A DNA stretch of 64,000 nt from Burkholderiaceae bacterium (GTDB lineage: Bacteria; Pseudomonadota; Gammaproteobacteria; Burkholderiales; Burkholderiaceae_E). The first letter of the stretch is position 1. Each line of letters opens with the position of its first letter. The DNA lies in NCBI GenBank assembly GCA_016710525.1, contig JADJVQ010000048.1:1-64000 (forward strand), given 5' to 3'. The notes below the pieces were generated by a model. That model worked only from the letters and a program-made list of their open reading frames with translations. It had not been told where the DNA came from and made no database searches. The translations under genes and the position numbers were made by a program. Shown here one piece after another: positions 36,276 to 45,548 of the stretch.

Positions 36276-36377
36276 AATCGTCCGATTATAAGGGCCGATT
36301 CCCGTGTCGCTGCCAGAGGTTGATGCAACCTCCTCCACGGGTGACGACAGCCCCCGATTCCAAGCCACGAGAGGGAT

Positions 36378-37565
36378 ATGCAGCCGGCCAGCCAGCCGTC
36401 AGCCCCCACGCCAGATTCCCGCCCCGCGGGCGCTGCCGGGGCTGGCCCCGCAGCCCCAAGCGCACCGGGCTCGCCGTCCGGCGACAGCGCCGCGGTGGGC
36501 CGGCGTGTCTCCGACGGCGCGGCCACCCCGATCATTCCTGACTGCTGCAATCTGGGCATCACGGCGCGCATCCTGGTGCCGCTCAATCTGGGCGCGCTGC
36601 TGATCGCGGCGCTGACCGGCGCGACGGCCAGCGACATGCTGGTGCGCGCGCTGGCGATCGTCGCCGTACTCGAACCGGTCGCGATCGCGTCGCTGCTGAC
36701 ACTGTGCGGCGTGCGCAGGCTCACCACGGGGCGCTCCTATGCGGTGCAGTGGGCATCGGGTCTCGCCGTGCCGGTCGTGCTCACCTTCGTTGCCTGCCTG
36801 ATCGCGATCCGCTACATGGCGCCGGAACTGACCGGGGGCGCCTGGCTGGGCTGGCTGTTGGTGCGCTGCCTGACCGCGGCAGCCATCGCCGCGCTGATCT
36901 TCGAGTTCTTCCGACTGCGAACGCTGTCGTTCGCGCCCTCGCTCACCGAGGCCCGGCTGCAGGCGCTGCAGGCCCGGATCCGTCCGCACTTCCTGTTCAA
37001 CAGCCTGAACACCGTGCTCGGGCTGATGCGCGGCGACCCGCGTCGCGCCGAGTACACCCTCGAGAACCTCGCCGACCTGTTCCGGGTGTTCATGCGCGAT
37101 ACCCGCGAGCTCGTGCCGCTGGACGAGGAGGTCGTCACCTGCCAGCAGTACATCGCGATCGAAGAGTTGCGGCTGGGCGATCGCCTGCAGGTGAACTGGC
37201 TGCTCGACGACATGCCGGGCGATGCGCTGCTGCCCTCGCTGCTGCTGCAGCCGCTGATCGAGAACGCGGTTCACCATGGCATCGAACCGCGCACCGAACC
37301 GGGGCTGATGTCGGTGCGCATCGCGCGCGCCGGTGATCGCGTGCAGGTCGAGATCCTCAATCCGTTGTCTGAAAACCCACCGACCCGCTCCGGAAACCAG
37401 ATGGCACTCTCCAACGTCAGAGAGCGCCTTATGCTGCTGTACGATATGGAGGCGGAACTCAAGACCGAGGCGATAGACGGTCAGTTCCGACTCCAGCTTG
37501 CTTTCCCCTACCGAAAAGAGAGGCGACGCCGCGATGTCCGACGCCATTTCAATCCTTATCGTTGA
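36378..37565 (+). CDS. algZ: LytS/AlgZ-family membrane histidine kinase
   Basis: A 395-residue sensor: a long hydrophilic Pro/Ala-rich N-terminus (about 1-55), four membrane helices (about 65-175, beginning ARILVPLNLGALLIAALTG), then a LytS-type transmitter with phospho-acceptor RIRPHFLFNSLNTVLGLM and ATP-binding PLIENAVHHGIEPR. The classical G boxes are reduced, as in this family. Its 3' end overlaps the regulator gene by 32 bp, indicating translational coupling. The algZ-algR-hemC order is common in beta- and gammaproteobacteria. Confidence 0.85.
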   Translation: MQPASQPSAPTPDSRPAGAAGAGPAAPSAPGSPSGDSAAVGRRVSDGAATPIIPDCCNLGITARILVPLNLGALLIAALTGATASDMLVRALAIVAVLEPVAIASLLTLCGVRRLTTGRSYAVQWASGLAVPVVLTFVACLIAIRYMAPELTGGAWLGWLLVRCLTAAAIAALIFEFFRLRTLSFAPSLTEARLQALQARIRPHFLFNSLNTVLGLMRGDPRRAEYTLENLADLFRVFMRDTRELVPLDEEVVTCQQYIAIEELRLGDRLQVNWLLDDMPGDALLPSLLLQPLIENAVHHGIEPRTEPGLMSVRIARAGDRVQVEILNPLSENPPTRSGNQMALSNVRERLMLLYDMEAELKTEAIDGQFRLQLAFPYRKERRRRDVRRHFNPYR

Positions 37566-38334
37566 CGACGAGCCCGTTGCTCGTTCGAGACTGCGCGAGT
37601 TGCTGGCCGATCTGTCCCCCGACTTTCCTCACCGGATCGTCGGAGAGGCGGCCAACGCGCCCGAGGCCTTGTCGCAGATCGACCTGTATCAGCCCCAGGT
37701 CGTGCTGCTGGACGTCCAGATGCCGGGCATGACCGGCATCGAACTGGCGCGCCATGTGTCCGCGCGCGCCGCTGCATCCGATACCCCCCGTCCGATGCCC
37801 CTGGTGATCTTCATCACCGCCTTCGAAGAGTTCGCCGTCGAGGCCTTCGAGGTCCGCGCGATCGACTACCTGCTCAAGCCGGTGCGCGCGCAGCGTCTGC
37901 TCGAGGCCCTGAAGCGGGCCGTCACACGGCTGCCGTCGGACCAGATCCAGGCGATCGACCAGCTGGCCAAGGCCACCAACACCCGGCGTCGTCACCTGAG
38001 CGTGCACGAGCGCGGCCGTGTCATCCTGGTGCCGCTCGAACAGGTCATCTACCTGAAGGCGGAGCTCAAGTACATCACGGTGCGCACGCGCGAGCGCGAA
38101 TTCCTGATCGAAGAATCCCTGACCTCGCTCGAGGAAGAATTCGTCGACCGCTTCGTGCGCATCCACCGCAATGCGCTGGTGGCGCGGCCGTCGATTGCCG
38201 GGTTCGAGCGTGTCACGCCCTCGGGCGAGGACGACGCTGGCGACCCGTACTGGCAGGTCGTGCTGCGCGATGTCACCGAACGCCTGCCGGTCAGCCGCCG
38301 CCAGTGGTCCACCGTGAAGAACCTGGTGACCTGA
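37534..38334 (+). CDS. algR: LytTR-type response regulator (AlgR family)
   Basis: A 266-residue regulator. The receiver begins ISILIVDDEPVARSRLRELL, with phospho-acceptor Asp in VVLLDVQMPGMTGIELARH and DYLLKPVRAQRLLEAL. The C-terminal LytTR DNA-binding domain includes VIYLKAELKYITVRTREREFLIEESLTSLEEEF and RIHRNALV. It overlaps both neighbours: its start lies within algZ and its stop overlaps the hemC ATG by 1 bp. It probably responds to AlgZ; targets are unknown. Confidence 0.88.
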   Translation: MSDAISILIVDDEPVARSRLRELLADLSPDFPHRIVGEAANAPEALSQIDLYQPQVVLLDVQMPGMTGIELARHVSARAAASDTPRPMPLVIFITAFEEFAVEAFEVRAIDYLLKPVRAQRLLEALKRAVTRLPSDQIQAIDQLAKATNTRRRHLSVHERGRVILVPLEQVIYLKAELKYITVRTREREFLIEESLTSLEEEFVDRFVRIHRNALVARPSIAGFERVTPSGEDDAGDPYWQVVLRDVTERLPVSRRQWSTVKNLVT

Positions 38335-39293
38335 TGAGTGCGGCACCGGTGGCCGCCGGCGAACCTCGCCGGCTGGTGATTGCCTCGCGGGAAAGCCGGC
38401 TGGCCATGTGGCAGGCGGTGCACGTCCAGTCGCTGCTGCGCTCGCGTTACCCGGGCTGCGACGTGACGATCGTCGGCCTCACCACCGAGGGCGACCGGGT
38501 GCTCGACCGCGCGTTGTCCGAGATCGGCGGCAAGGGGCTGTTCACCAAGGAGCTCGAGGTCGCGCTGCTCGAAGGGCGTGCCGATCTGGCGGTGCATTCG
38601 CTCAAGGATGTGCCGATGGAACTCGCGCCCGAGTTCGCGCTGGCGGCCGTGCTCACGCGCGAAGATCCGCGCGATGCGTTCGTGTCCAACGACCATGCCG
38701 GTCTCGAATCCCTGCCCGCCGGTGCCCGCGTCGGCACCTCGAGCCTGCGCCGCGCGGCGCTCATCCGGCGGCGATTCCCGACGCTCGATGTGCAGCCGTT
38801 GCGAGGCAATCTCGATACCCGGCTGGGCAAGCTCGACCGCGGCGAATACGCCGCCATCGTGCTGGCCGCCGCCGGTTTGAAGCGCCTTGGCCTGGCCTCG
38901 CGCATCCGCGCGATCGTGCCCGAGTCGCTCAGCCTGCCTGCCGCCGGCCAGGGTGCGCTGGGCATCGAGTGTCTGGCCGCGCGCAGCGATGTGCGGACCT
39001 GGCTTGGCGCGCTCGCGCACGCGCCGACGTGGGCACAGGTCAGCGCCGAGCGCATGTTGTCGCGTGTGCTGGGCGGCAGCTGCCGGGTGCCGCTGGCCGC
39101 TTACTGTGTTGCCCGACCCGAAGGCGGGCTTCGCTTGCGCGCCTGCGTGGCCAGCGTCGACGGCACGCAGCTCGTCGAGGCCGAAGACGTCTGTGCCGAG
39201 ACCGATATCGCCAGTGCCGAGGCGCTCGGCAATCGGGTTGCCCAGACGCTTTCCGACAAAGGCGCACGCGCCTTGCTGCCGGCGCCGGTCTGA
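38334..39293 (+). CDS. hemC: Porphobilinogen deaminase (hydroxymethylbilane synthase)
   Basis: Joins four porphobilinogens into hydroxymethylbilane, the linear precursor of heme and bacteriochlorophyll. 319 residues. Landmarks: ASRESRLAMWQA, GGKGLFTKELEVALLEGRADLAVHSLKDVP with the catalytic Asp, SSLRRAALIRRRFP, and the dipyrromethane-cofactor Cys in LGGSCRVPLAAYC. The ATG overlaps the algR stop (TGATG), so expression is tied to the regulatory pair; in a phototroph this gene feeds pigment synthesis. Confidence 0.97.
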   Translation: MSAAPVAAGEPRRLVIASRESRLAMWQAVHVQSLLRSRYPGCDVTIVGLTTEGDRVLDRALSEIGGKGLFTKELEVALLEGRADLAVHSLKDVPMELAPEFALAAVLTREDPRDAFVSNDHAGLESLPAGARVGTSSLRRAALIRRRFPTLDVQPLRGNLDTRLGKLDRGEYAAIVLAAAGLKRLGLASRIRAIVPESLSLPAAGQGALGIECLAARSDVRTWLGALAHAPTWAQVSAERMLSRVLGGSCRVPLAAYCVARPEGGLRLRACVASVDGTQLVEAEDVCAETDIASAEALGNRVAQTLSDKGARALLPAPV

Positions 39294-39307
39294 CCGGTGC
39301 GCGCGTG

Positions 39308-40075
39308 ATGCGCGTCGTGCTGACCCAGCCGCTGCCGCGGGTCCAGGCGCTGGCACCGGCCTTGCGCATGCGCGGGCACGAGGTGCTCGAGCTGCCCGTG
39401 CGTCGCCTCGAGTCCCTGGCCGACCAGCCGGCGGTGAAGTCCGTGCTGGGCAATCTGTTCGCCTTCGACTGGGTCGTTTTCGTCAGCCCCGGCGCTGTCG
39501 ATGCCGCCTGGGCCGCGCTGCCCGACCTCTGGCCGCTGGGCACCGGGGTGGCCACCGTGGGGCCCGGAACCGAGGCAACCCTGCTGGCCCGCGGGTTCGA
39601 TCCGGCGGTCCTGTTCGAGCCGCTGGTCCGTCCGCGACAGCCTCCCTTCGACGCGGCAGCCCTGCTGCAGGAGGCACCGTTCGTGACGCCCGCCGGGCTG
39701 CGAATCCTGGTCGTGCGCGGCGAAGCCGGACGCGACGACTGGATCGAAGCCCTGCGACAGGCTGGCGCCGCCGTCGAGGTCGTGGCCGTGCACCGCAGCC
39801 ACGCGCTGCCTCTGGCCGAAACGGGCATTCGCCAGGCCGCCGACTGGCTGGCCGAGGCTGCAAGGCGCCCGATGGTGTTTGTCTTCACCGCCCAGGACGC
39901 CATCGAACGTCTGGACGAGGTGCTGCCGGCGGCGGGGCGCGATCGGGCCCGGGCGCTGGCGGTGCATCCGCGGCAGGTCGCGGCGTTGCGCAAATGCGGC
40001 TGGTCGCGTGCGACCGAGATGCGTCCCGGTGAGTCCGGGCTGGTTGCCGGGATAGAATCCGCGGATCGGGCGTGA
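39308..40075 (+). CDS. hemD: Uroporphyrinogen-III synthase
   Basis: Closes hydroxymethylbilane to uroporphyrinogen III. 255 residues with the weakly conserved two-domain HemD fold: MRVVLTQPLPRVQALAPALR, WVVFVSPGAVDAAWAAL, VATVGPGTEATLLARGF, ILVVRGEAGRDDWIEALRQAGAAVEVVAVHR and a late FVFTAQDAIERL. It begins 14 bp after hemC. An in-frame GTG directly precedes the ATG at 39308. Confidence 0.9.
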   Translation: MRVVLTQPLPRVQALAPALRMRGHEVLELPVRRLESLADQPAVKSVLGNLFAFDWVVFVSPGAVDAAWAALPDLWPLGTGVATVGPGTEATLLARGFDPAVLFEPLVRPRQPPFDAAALLQEAPFVTPAGLRILVVRGEAGRDDWIEALRQAGAAVEVVAVHRSHALPLAETGIRQAADWLAEAARRPMVFVFTAQDAIERLDEVLPAAGRDRARALAVHPRQVAALRKCGWSRATEMRPGESGLVAGIESADRA

Positions 40076-40102
40076 GCCCGCCGCGCATGCTGCCCGGGTC
40101 CG

Positions 40103-41242
40103 ATGCGCTGGTTTTGTTTGCGTTCTTTTGGCGAGTTCGTTTTGTCTCAGCCCCCCCAGTCCGATCAGCCCGCAGTGCCTCCGGTGGCGTCGGCGCTGCC
40201 TGTCCCTGACCGCCGCCCCGAGCGTGCGGGGGTTGGCGGCCTGCTCAATTCGGCCGCGCTGATCCTGGGCGGTGCCGCGCTGGCGGCCGCGGTGGCGCTG
40301 TGGCAGCGCGCCGAATCGATCGGCCAGGAGGCCGCGCGCCGCCTGCAGGCAGGTGACGCGCGGGTGACCCAGCTCGAAGGCCAGCTCAAGCTCACCCAGG
40401 ACCAGAGCCGCGATCTGCAGGCCCGTTCCGGCGTGCTCGAGAGCAAGTTGACCGAGGCGCTCGGCCAGCAGGCGCAGCTCGAGCGCATGTACCGCGACAT
40501 CGCCCAGGACACCCTGGACGCGGTGCTGGCCGACGTCGAGAACTCGGTGGCGATCGCCTCGCAGCAACTGGTGGTCAGCGGCAACGTGCAGGGCGCGCTG
40601 GCGGCGCTGGCCGATGCCGATGGCCGTCTGGCCAGAATCCGCCAGCCGCAGGCGATCGGCATGCGCCGGTTGCTCCAGCGCGACATCGATCGGCTCAAGG
40701 CGCTGCCCAGCGTCGACCTGGTGGGCCTGGCGCTGCGCCTGGACGCGGTGACCTCGGCCATCGAGCAGCTGCCGCTGCTGGCAGGCCTGACGCCGGTGAT
40801 GGACGGTGGTGCCGTTCCTCGCACGAGTGCGGCCAAGACGGGCGGGTTCAGCCTCGAAGGGCTGGCCTCCAGCGGCCGTCGCGGCCTGGACGCCCTGCTG
40901 GCGGAGGTGTCGCAGCTGTTCCGGGTCAATCGCGTCGATTCGCCCGATGCCTTGCTGCTCGCGCCCGAGCAGCAGTACTTCGTGCGTGAAAACCTTCGCC
41001 TGCAGCTGATGTCGGCCCGCCTGTCGCTGCTCTCGCGGCTCGAGCCGGTGTTCCGCAGCGACCTCGAGCGGGCCCTGACCTGGCTGGGCAGCTACTACGA
41101 TCGCAGCCAGCGCCCGGTCGCCAATGCGGTGGCCACGCTGCGCCAGCTCCAGACGGCCCGCATCTCGGTCGAGCTGCCCTCGCTGGGCGATACGCTGGCA
41201 GCCGTGCGGACCGCGCGCAATGCGCGCGAGGGCACGCAATGA
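40103..41242 (+). CDS. hemX: HemX-family membrane-anchored protein
   Basis: A 379-residue protein usually annotated HemX (once called uroporphyrinogen-III methylase, an activity not supported by its sequence). A Pro-rich cytoplasmic N-terminus precedes one membrane helix (LLNSAALILGGAALAAAVALW), a coiled coil (about 75-130) and a helical periplasmic domain with VLADVENSVAIASQQLVVSGNVQGALAALADAD. It lies between hemD and hemY as in most betaproteobacteria. The ATG at 40103 has no clear ribosome site; a TTG at 40142 is another option. Confidence 0.85.
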   Translation: MRWFCLRSFGEFVLSQPPQSDQPAVPPVASALPVPDRRPERAGVGGLLNSAALILGGAALAAAVALWQRAESIGQEAARRLQAGDARVTQLEGQLKLTQDQSRDLQARSGVLESKLTEALGQQAQLERMYRDIAQDTLDAVLADVENSVAIASQQLVVSGNVQGALAALADADGRLARIRQPQAIGMRRLLQRDIDRLKALPSVDLVGLALRLDAVTSAIEQLPLLAGLTPVMDGGAVPRTSAAKTGGFSLEGLASSGRRGLDALLAEVSQLFRVNRVDSPDALLLAPEQQYFVRENLRLQLMSARLSLLSRLEPVFRSDLERALTWLGSYYDRSQRPVANAVATLRQLQTARISVELPSLGDTLAAVRTARNAREGTQ

Positions 41243-41297
41243 GAGGGTCGATGATCCGCGCGGCGCGCCCCACGCACCCGTCCAGGCAGGGCTGACG

Positions 41298-42479
41298 ATG
41301 CGCTGGATTGTCTGGATCCTGTTGCTGGTCAGCGCGGCGGTGGGCCTCGCGCTGCTGATGCGGGTCAATCACGGCAATGTGGCGGTGCTCTGGCCGCCCT
41401 ATCGGGTCGACGTGTCGGTCAACCTGGCGCTGCTGGTGCTGGGTCTGCTGTTTGTGGCGCTGCATCTGCTGATGATCGCGATCGGCAAGGCGCTCGACCT
41501 GCCCGAGCGGGTTCGCGACTATCGCGAGCGCCGCGGCCGCGACGCCGCGGTGATGGCGCTGCGCGACGCCATCCTGGCGCTGTTCGAGGGGCGCTTCGGG
41601 CGTGCCGAACGGCTGGCGCAGCAGGCGCGCGAGGACGTGCAGCTTGCCGGGCCGGCCGCGCTCATCGCGGCCCGCGCCGCCCACCGCATGCGCGAGACCG
41701 AGCGGCGCGACCGCTGGCTGGCGCAGGCCGAAACCGATCGCGGGTCGATGCACGCCGAACTGATGACGACCGCCGAGCTCGCGCTCGAAGAGCAGGACGC
41801 GGCGCGCGCGATCGCGAGCATCGAGCGCCTGCATTCGAAGGGCATGCGCCACATCCACGCCTTGCGGGTCGCCTTGCGCGCCTACGAACAGGCTGACGAC
41901 TGGGACCACGTGCTCCAGGTGCTGCGCCAGCTCGAGAAGCGAGACGTGCTGCATCCGGCGGCGATCCGCGGCCTGCGGGTCCGGGCCTGCCGTGTGCTGC
42001 TGTCGCGCCGAGCCGGCGATGCCGAGGGACTGCGCTCGCAGTGGAGCCAGCTGCGAGCCGGTGAGCGCGATCTCCCCGAGGTGATCGAGGCCGCGGCGCT
42101 GGCGTTCGCCCAGGCCGGTGAATCCCAGCACGCCCGGCGCCTGCTCGAGGCGGGCCTGGCGCAGGAGTTCTCGCCTCGACTGCTGCATGCCTACGCCGGC
42201 CTGGCCGAGGTTTCGGCGCGCGAGCGCCTGCAGCAGGTCGAACGCTGGCGCGACGAGCACGGCGACGATGCCGATATCACGCTCGCGCTGGGGCGCCTGT
42301 GCATGGCCGAATCCCTGTGGGGCAAGGCTGCCGACTATCTGGGGCGCAGCGTGGCTTCGCGCGATGACGTCCAGGTGCAGCTGGCGCTGGCCGACCTGGC
42401 CGAACGGGTGGGCAAGATGGGGGACGCCGCGCTGCACTACCGGGCGGCCGCCCGCTGGAAGGCAGTCGCCGCCGAGTGA
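41298..42479 (+). CDS. hemY: HemY-family membrane protein with TPR-like repeats
   Basis: A 393-residue protein: two N-terminal membrane helices (IVWILLLVSAAVGLALLM; LALLVLGLLFVALHLLMIA) followed by a helical TPR-like domain (ALFEGRFGRAERLAQQA through LGRLCMAESLWGKAADYLGRSVASR). It is the proteobacterial HemY of the hemCDXY cluster, not the protoporphyrinogen oxidase of the same name. Its role in tetrapyrrole synthesis is still unclear; a scaffolding role at the membrane is often proposed. Confidence 0.9.
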   Translation: MRWIVWILLLVSAAVGLALLMRVNHGNVAVLWPPYRVDVSVNLALLVLGLLFVALHLLMIAIGKALDLPERVRDYRERRGRDAAVMALRDAILALFEGRFGRAERLAQQAREDVQLAGPAALIAARAAHRMRETERRDRWLAQAETDRGSMHAELMTTAELALEEQDAARAIASIERLHSKGMRHIHALRVALRAYEQADDWDHVLQVLRQLEKRDVLHPAAIRGLRVRACRVLLSRRAGDAEGLRSQWSQLRAGERDLPEVIEAAALAFAQAGESQHARRLLEAGLAQEFSPRLLHAYAGLAEVSARERLQQVERWRDEHGDDADITLALGRLCMAESLWGKAADYLGRSVASRDDVQVQLALADLAERVGKMGDAALHYRAAARWKAVAAE

Positions 42480-42494
42480 TCGCCGCCGAGTGAT
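42467..42494. repeat. 14-bp perfect tandem duplication across the hemY stop
   Basis: CGCCGCCGAGTGAT occurs twice back to back (42467-42480, 42481-42494); the first copy contains the hemY TGA stop. It has no coding effect but looks like a recent slippage or assembly duplication. Confidence 0.8.
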
Positions 42495-42557
42495 CGCCGG
42501 CGATGCCGCAGTGGCCGCTGACGGCGCGGCTGTTCGGCGCGGCCTGCCCGGAGGGGC

Positions 42558-43313
42558 CTAGACGCAGCGCCCGCCGTCGACCTCCAGGCAGGCGCCGGTG
42601 ATGAAATCTGCCTCATCGGAGGCCAGGAACAAGGCCGCGTTGGCAATGTCGCGCGGTTGCGAGAAGCGGCCCAGCGGAATCGTGCTGACGAATTTCGCCC
42701 GGATCTCGGGGGTGTCTTCACCCATGAAGGTGGCCAGCAGCGGCGTGTCGCCGGCAACCGGATTGATCACATTGACCCGGATGCGGTGGGGCGCCAGTTC
42801 GACCGCCATGGCGCGCGAGGTGACGATCACCGCGCCCTTGGTGCCGTTGTACCAGACCAGGCCGGGGCGCGGCCGCACGCCGCCGGTCGAGGCGATGTTG
42901 ATGAACACGCCGCCGCCGTTGTCGCGGAAATGCGGGGCCATGTGCTGCGCGGTCCAGTACAGGCTCTTGACGTTGACCGCATACACGCGGTCGAACTCGT
43001 CTTCGGGCACGGTGAGCATCGACTGGTTGCGATGCGAGACCCCGGCGTTGTTGATCTGGATGTCGAGCCGGCCGTAGGCGGCCAGTGTCGCCTGCAGCAG
43101 CGCCTTGACGTCATCGCCGCGCGAGACGTCGGCGCGCACGAAGGTGGCCTGGCCGCCGGCCTGGCGGATCGCCGCGGCGACCCGTTCGCCATGGGCGCTG
43201 TCCACGTCGTTGACCACCACCTTCGCGCCCTCGGCAGCGAAACGCGTGGCAATACCCTCGCCGAAGCCGGAACCGGCTCCGGTGACGATGGCGACCTTGT
43301 CGGCAAGTCTCAT
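42558..43313 (-). CDS. Short-chain dehydrogenase/reductase
   Basis: A 251-residue classical SDR: cofactor motif VTGAGSGFGEGIATRF, NNAGVSHRNQS, catalytic Ser in NIASTGGVRPRPG, YNGTK (Tyr and Lys at normal spacing), PVAGDTPLLATFMG and the C-terminal DFITGACLEVDGGRCV. VVNDVD after strand 2 suggests NAD preference. It follows the aldehyde dehydrogenase gene by 64 bp, so the pair may oxidise an alcohol through its aldehyde to an acid. Confidence 0.9.
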   Translation of the reverse strand: MRLADKVAIVTGAGSGFGEGIATRFAAEGAKVVVNDVDSAHGERVAAAIRQAGGQATFVRADVSRGDDVKALLQATLAAYGRLDIQINNAGVSHRNQSMLTVPEDEFDRVYAVNVKSLYWTAQHMAPHFRDNGGGVFINIASTGGVRPRPGLVWYNGTKGAVIVTSRAMAVELAPHRIRVNVINPVAGDTPLLATFMGEDTPEIRAKFVSTIPLGRFSQPRDIANAALFLASDEADFITGACLEVDGGRCV

Positions 43314-43377
43314 GATTTTCCTCTGTCAGTCAGCGGTCTGGAATTCGAGAATGGGCGAGGCCGGGCGGGCCTGGCCC

Positions 43378-44829
43378 TCAGTCGTGGCGGATGGCGATGG
43401 TCTTCAGGTTCGTGAATGCGTAAAGCGCCTCGAAGCCTTTCTCGCGGCCGTGGCCGCTTGCGCGCACGCCGCCAAAGGGCAGTTCGACACCGCCACCGGC
43501 GCCGTAGTTGTTGATGAACACCTGGCCGCCGCGGATCGCGCGAGCCATGCGCATCTGGCGGGCGCCGTCGCGCGTCCAGACGCCGGCCACCAGTCCATAG
43601 CGTGTTCCGTTGGCCAGCGCGAGCGCTTCGTGCTCGTCCTGGAATGGTGTCGTGACCAGCACCGGACCGAAGATCTCTTCCTGGAAGAGCCTGTCGTCGC
43701 GGGGCACCCGGGTCAGCAGCACCGGCGCCTGGTAGAAGCCCGCGCTGGGCGCGTTGTCCTGGACCGTGCCCTGGGCGGCGAATCCCAGGCCGCTCGCCTG
43801 CGCGTCCGACAGATAGTCCCAGACCCGCTGCAGCTGGCGGCGCGACACCAGCGGCCCCAGGTCGAGGTCGGCCATCGCCGGCCCGGCTCGCAGCGCCGAG
43901 AAGCGTTCGATCAGCTGCTCCACCAGCGCGTCGTGAATGCCCCGCTGGATCAGCACGCGGCTGCCGGCCGAACAGGTCTGGCCGCCGTTCTGGATGATCG
44001 CGTTGACCAGCACCGGCAGGGCCGCCTGCAGGTCGGCGTCGTCGAAAACGATCTGCGGCGACTTGCCGCCCAGCTCGAGCGTGACCGGGCAGTGGTGCTG
44101 GGCACCGGCCTGTGCGACCCGCCGGCCGGTCTCGGGCGAACCGGTGAACGACAGGTGGTCGACGTCCGGATGTTCGGCGAGGGCCTGGCCGGCTTCGGCG
44201 CCCAGTCCGGTCACCACGTTGAGCGCGCCGGCCGGCAGGCCGGCCTCCGCCGCGAGCTCAGCCACCCGGATCAGGGTCAGGCAGGCGTCCTCGGCCGGCT
44301 TCACCACGCAGGCATTGCCGACCGCCAGCGAGGCCGCCACCGAACGTCCGAAGATCTGCATCGGGTAGTTCCACGGAATGATGTGGCCGGTGACCCCGTG
44401 CGGCTCGCGCACGGTCAAGACCGTGTAGCCCGTCTGGTACGGAATGGTCTGGCCGTGCAGCTTGTCGGCCGCGCCGGCGTAGTACTCGAAGTAGCGCGAC
44501 AGGGCCTGGGCATCGGCGCGGCCCTGCTTCAAGGGCTTGCCGGTGTCGCGCGACTCGAGCTGCGCGAGTTCCTCGCGGTGCGCGTCGACCAGGCCGGCCA
44601 GGCGCATCAGCAGCCGCGAGCGCTCCATGGCGCTGAACCGGCCCCAGGCGCCTTCGAAGGCGCCGCGGGCGGCGTGCACCGCGCGGCCGACGTCGCCTGC
44701 GCGGCTGCGCGGGATGCTGGCGAATGTCTCGCCGTTGGACGGATCGACGACGGCGATCGTCTCGCCGCTGTCGGCGGGCGTGAGTTCGTTGCCGATGAAG
44801 TTCAGGTAGCGCTGGGGAGCTTGCAGCAT
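43378..44829 (-). CDS. NAD(P)-dependent aldehyde dehydrogenase
   Basis: A 483-residue ALDH-superfamily enzyme. Motifs: HIIPWNYPMQIFGRSVAASLAVGNACVVKPAE, LSFTGSPETGRRVA, catalytic Glu in TLELGGKSPQIVF, nucleophile Cys in NGGQTCSAGSR, EEIFGPVL and the C-terminal ELPFGGVRASGHGREKG. ATG at 44829 (MLQAPQRYL) is taken as the start. Probable operon with the SDR; physiological aldehyde unknown. Confidence 0.93.
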   Translation of the reverse strand: MLQAPQRYLNFIGNELTPADSGETIAVVDPSNGETFASIPRSRAGDVGRAVHAARGAFEGAWGRFSAMERSRLLMRLAGLVDAHREELAQLESRDTGKPLKQGRADAQALSRYFEYYAGAADKLHGQTIPYQTGYTVLTVREPHGVTGHIIPWNYPMQIFGRSVAASLAVGNACVVKPAEDACLTLIRVAELAAEAGLPAGALNVVTGLGAEAGQALAEHPDVDHLSFTGSPETGRRVAQAGAQHHCPVTLELGGKSPQIVFDDADLQAALPVLVNAIIQNGGQTCSAGSRVLIQRGIHDALVEQLIERFSALRAGPAMADLDLGPLVSRRQLQRVWDYLSDAQASGLGFAAQGTVQDNAPSAGFYQAPVLLTRVPRDDRLFQEEIFGPVLVTTPFQDEHEALALANGTRYGLVAGVWTRDGARQMRMARAIRGGQVFINNYGAGGGVELPFGGVRASGHGREKGFEALYAFTNLKTIAIRHD

Positions 44830-44940
44830 GCGGTCTCCGGTCTGTCGAGCGTGGCGCGCGCGGCGCGTGCAACGCCCGAATCGGGCTTGGGAAATGGGGG
44901 CACTCTGTCGCAAAATTATCCGTCCTGCGGAACGATTGTT

Positions 44941-44969
44941 TTGCTGCATTGCACCATTCTGATTACAAT
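44941..44969 (+). promoter_or_regulatory. Sigma-70 type promoter of ppa
   Basis: TTGCTG (44941-44946), 17-bp spacer, TACAAT (44964-44969); predicted transcript start about 24 bp before the ppa ATG. One of the best vegetative promoters visible in the window, fitting a housekeeping gene. Confidence 0.7.
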
Positions 44970-44999
44970 TCGACGCCTCCTCTTGCTGCGAGCCCAGAC

Positions 45000-45548
45000 A
45001 TGAATCTCGACCGAGTCGATTCCGGACGCGACGTTCCCAACGACATCAATGTGATCATCGAGATCCCGATGGCGGCCGACCCGATCAAGTACGAGGTCGA
45101 CAAGAAGACCGGTGCGCTGTTCGTCGACCGGTTCATGATGACCTCGATGCACTACCCGTGTAACTACGGCTACATCCCGCACACCATCGCCGATGACGGC
45201 GACCCGGTCGACGTGCTGGTGATCACGCCGTTCCCGGTCACGGTGGGTGCGGTGATCCGCTGCCGGCCGCTGGGCGTGCTGAAGATGGAAGACGAGGCCG
45301 GCGGCGACTCCAAGCTGCTGGCGGTGCCGATCGACAAGATCCTGCCCATCTACAAGCATTGGCGCAAGCACGACGACATCGCGCCCGAACGCCTGGCCAC
45401 CATCCAGCATTTCTTCGAGCACTACAAGGACCTCGAGGCCGGCAAATGGGTCAAGGTGCTCGGCTGGGGCGGACCCGACGACGCCAAGGCCGAGATCCTG
45501 GCGGGCATCGACGCTTACAAGCAGGCGGCCGACAAGCCCCTGTTCTGA
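45000..45548 (+). CDS. ppa: Inorganic pyrophosphatase (family I)
   Basis: Hydrolyses pyrophosphate from biosynthesis. 182 residues, typical of soluble family I enzymes. Motifs: NVIIEIPMAADPIKYEVDKKTGALFVDRF, NYGYIPHTIADDGDPVDVLV with the metal-binding DxDPxD-like acidic cluster, and YKDLEAGKWVKVLGWGG. The ATG at 45000 was read from sequence. Its last 98 bp are overlapped on the opposite strand by the long reading of the GNAT-like gene. Confidence 0.96.
   Translation: MNLDRVDSGRDVPNDINVIIEIPMAADPIKYEVDKKTGALFVDRFMMTSMHYPCNYGYIPHTIADDGDPVDVLVITPFPVTVGAVIRCRPLGVLKMEDEAGGDSKLLAVPIDKILPIYKHWRKHDDIAPERLATIQHFFEHYKDLEAGKWVKVLGWGGPDDAKAEILAGIDAYKQAADKPLF

Noticed and set aside
41298..42479. hemY as protoporphyrinogen oxidase
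   Set aside because: The protein has two N-terminal helices and TPR-like repeats, with no FAD motif; it is the unrelated proteobacterial HemY.
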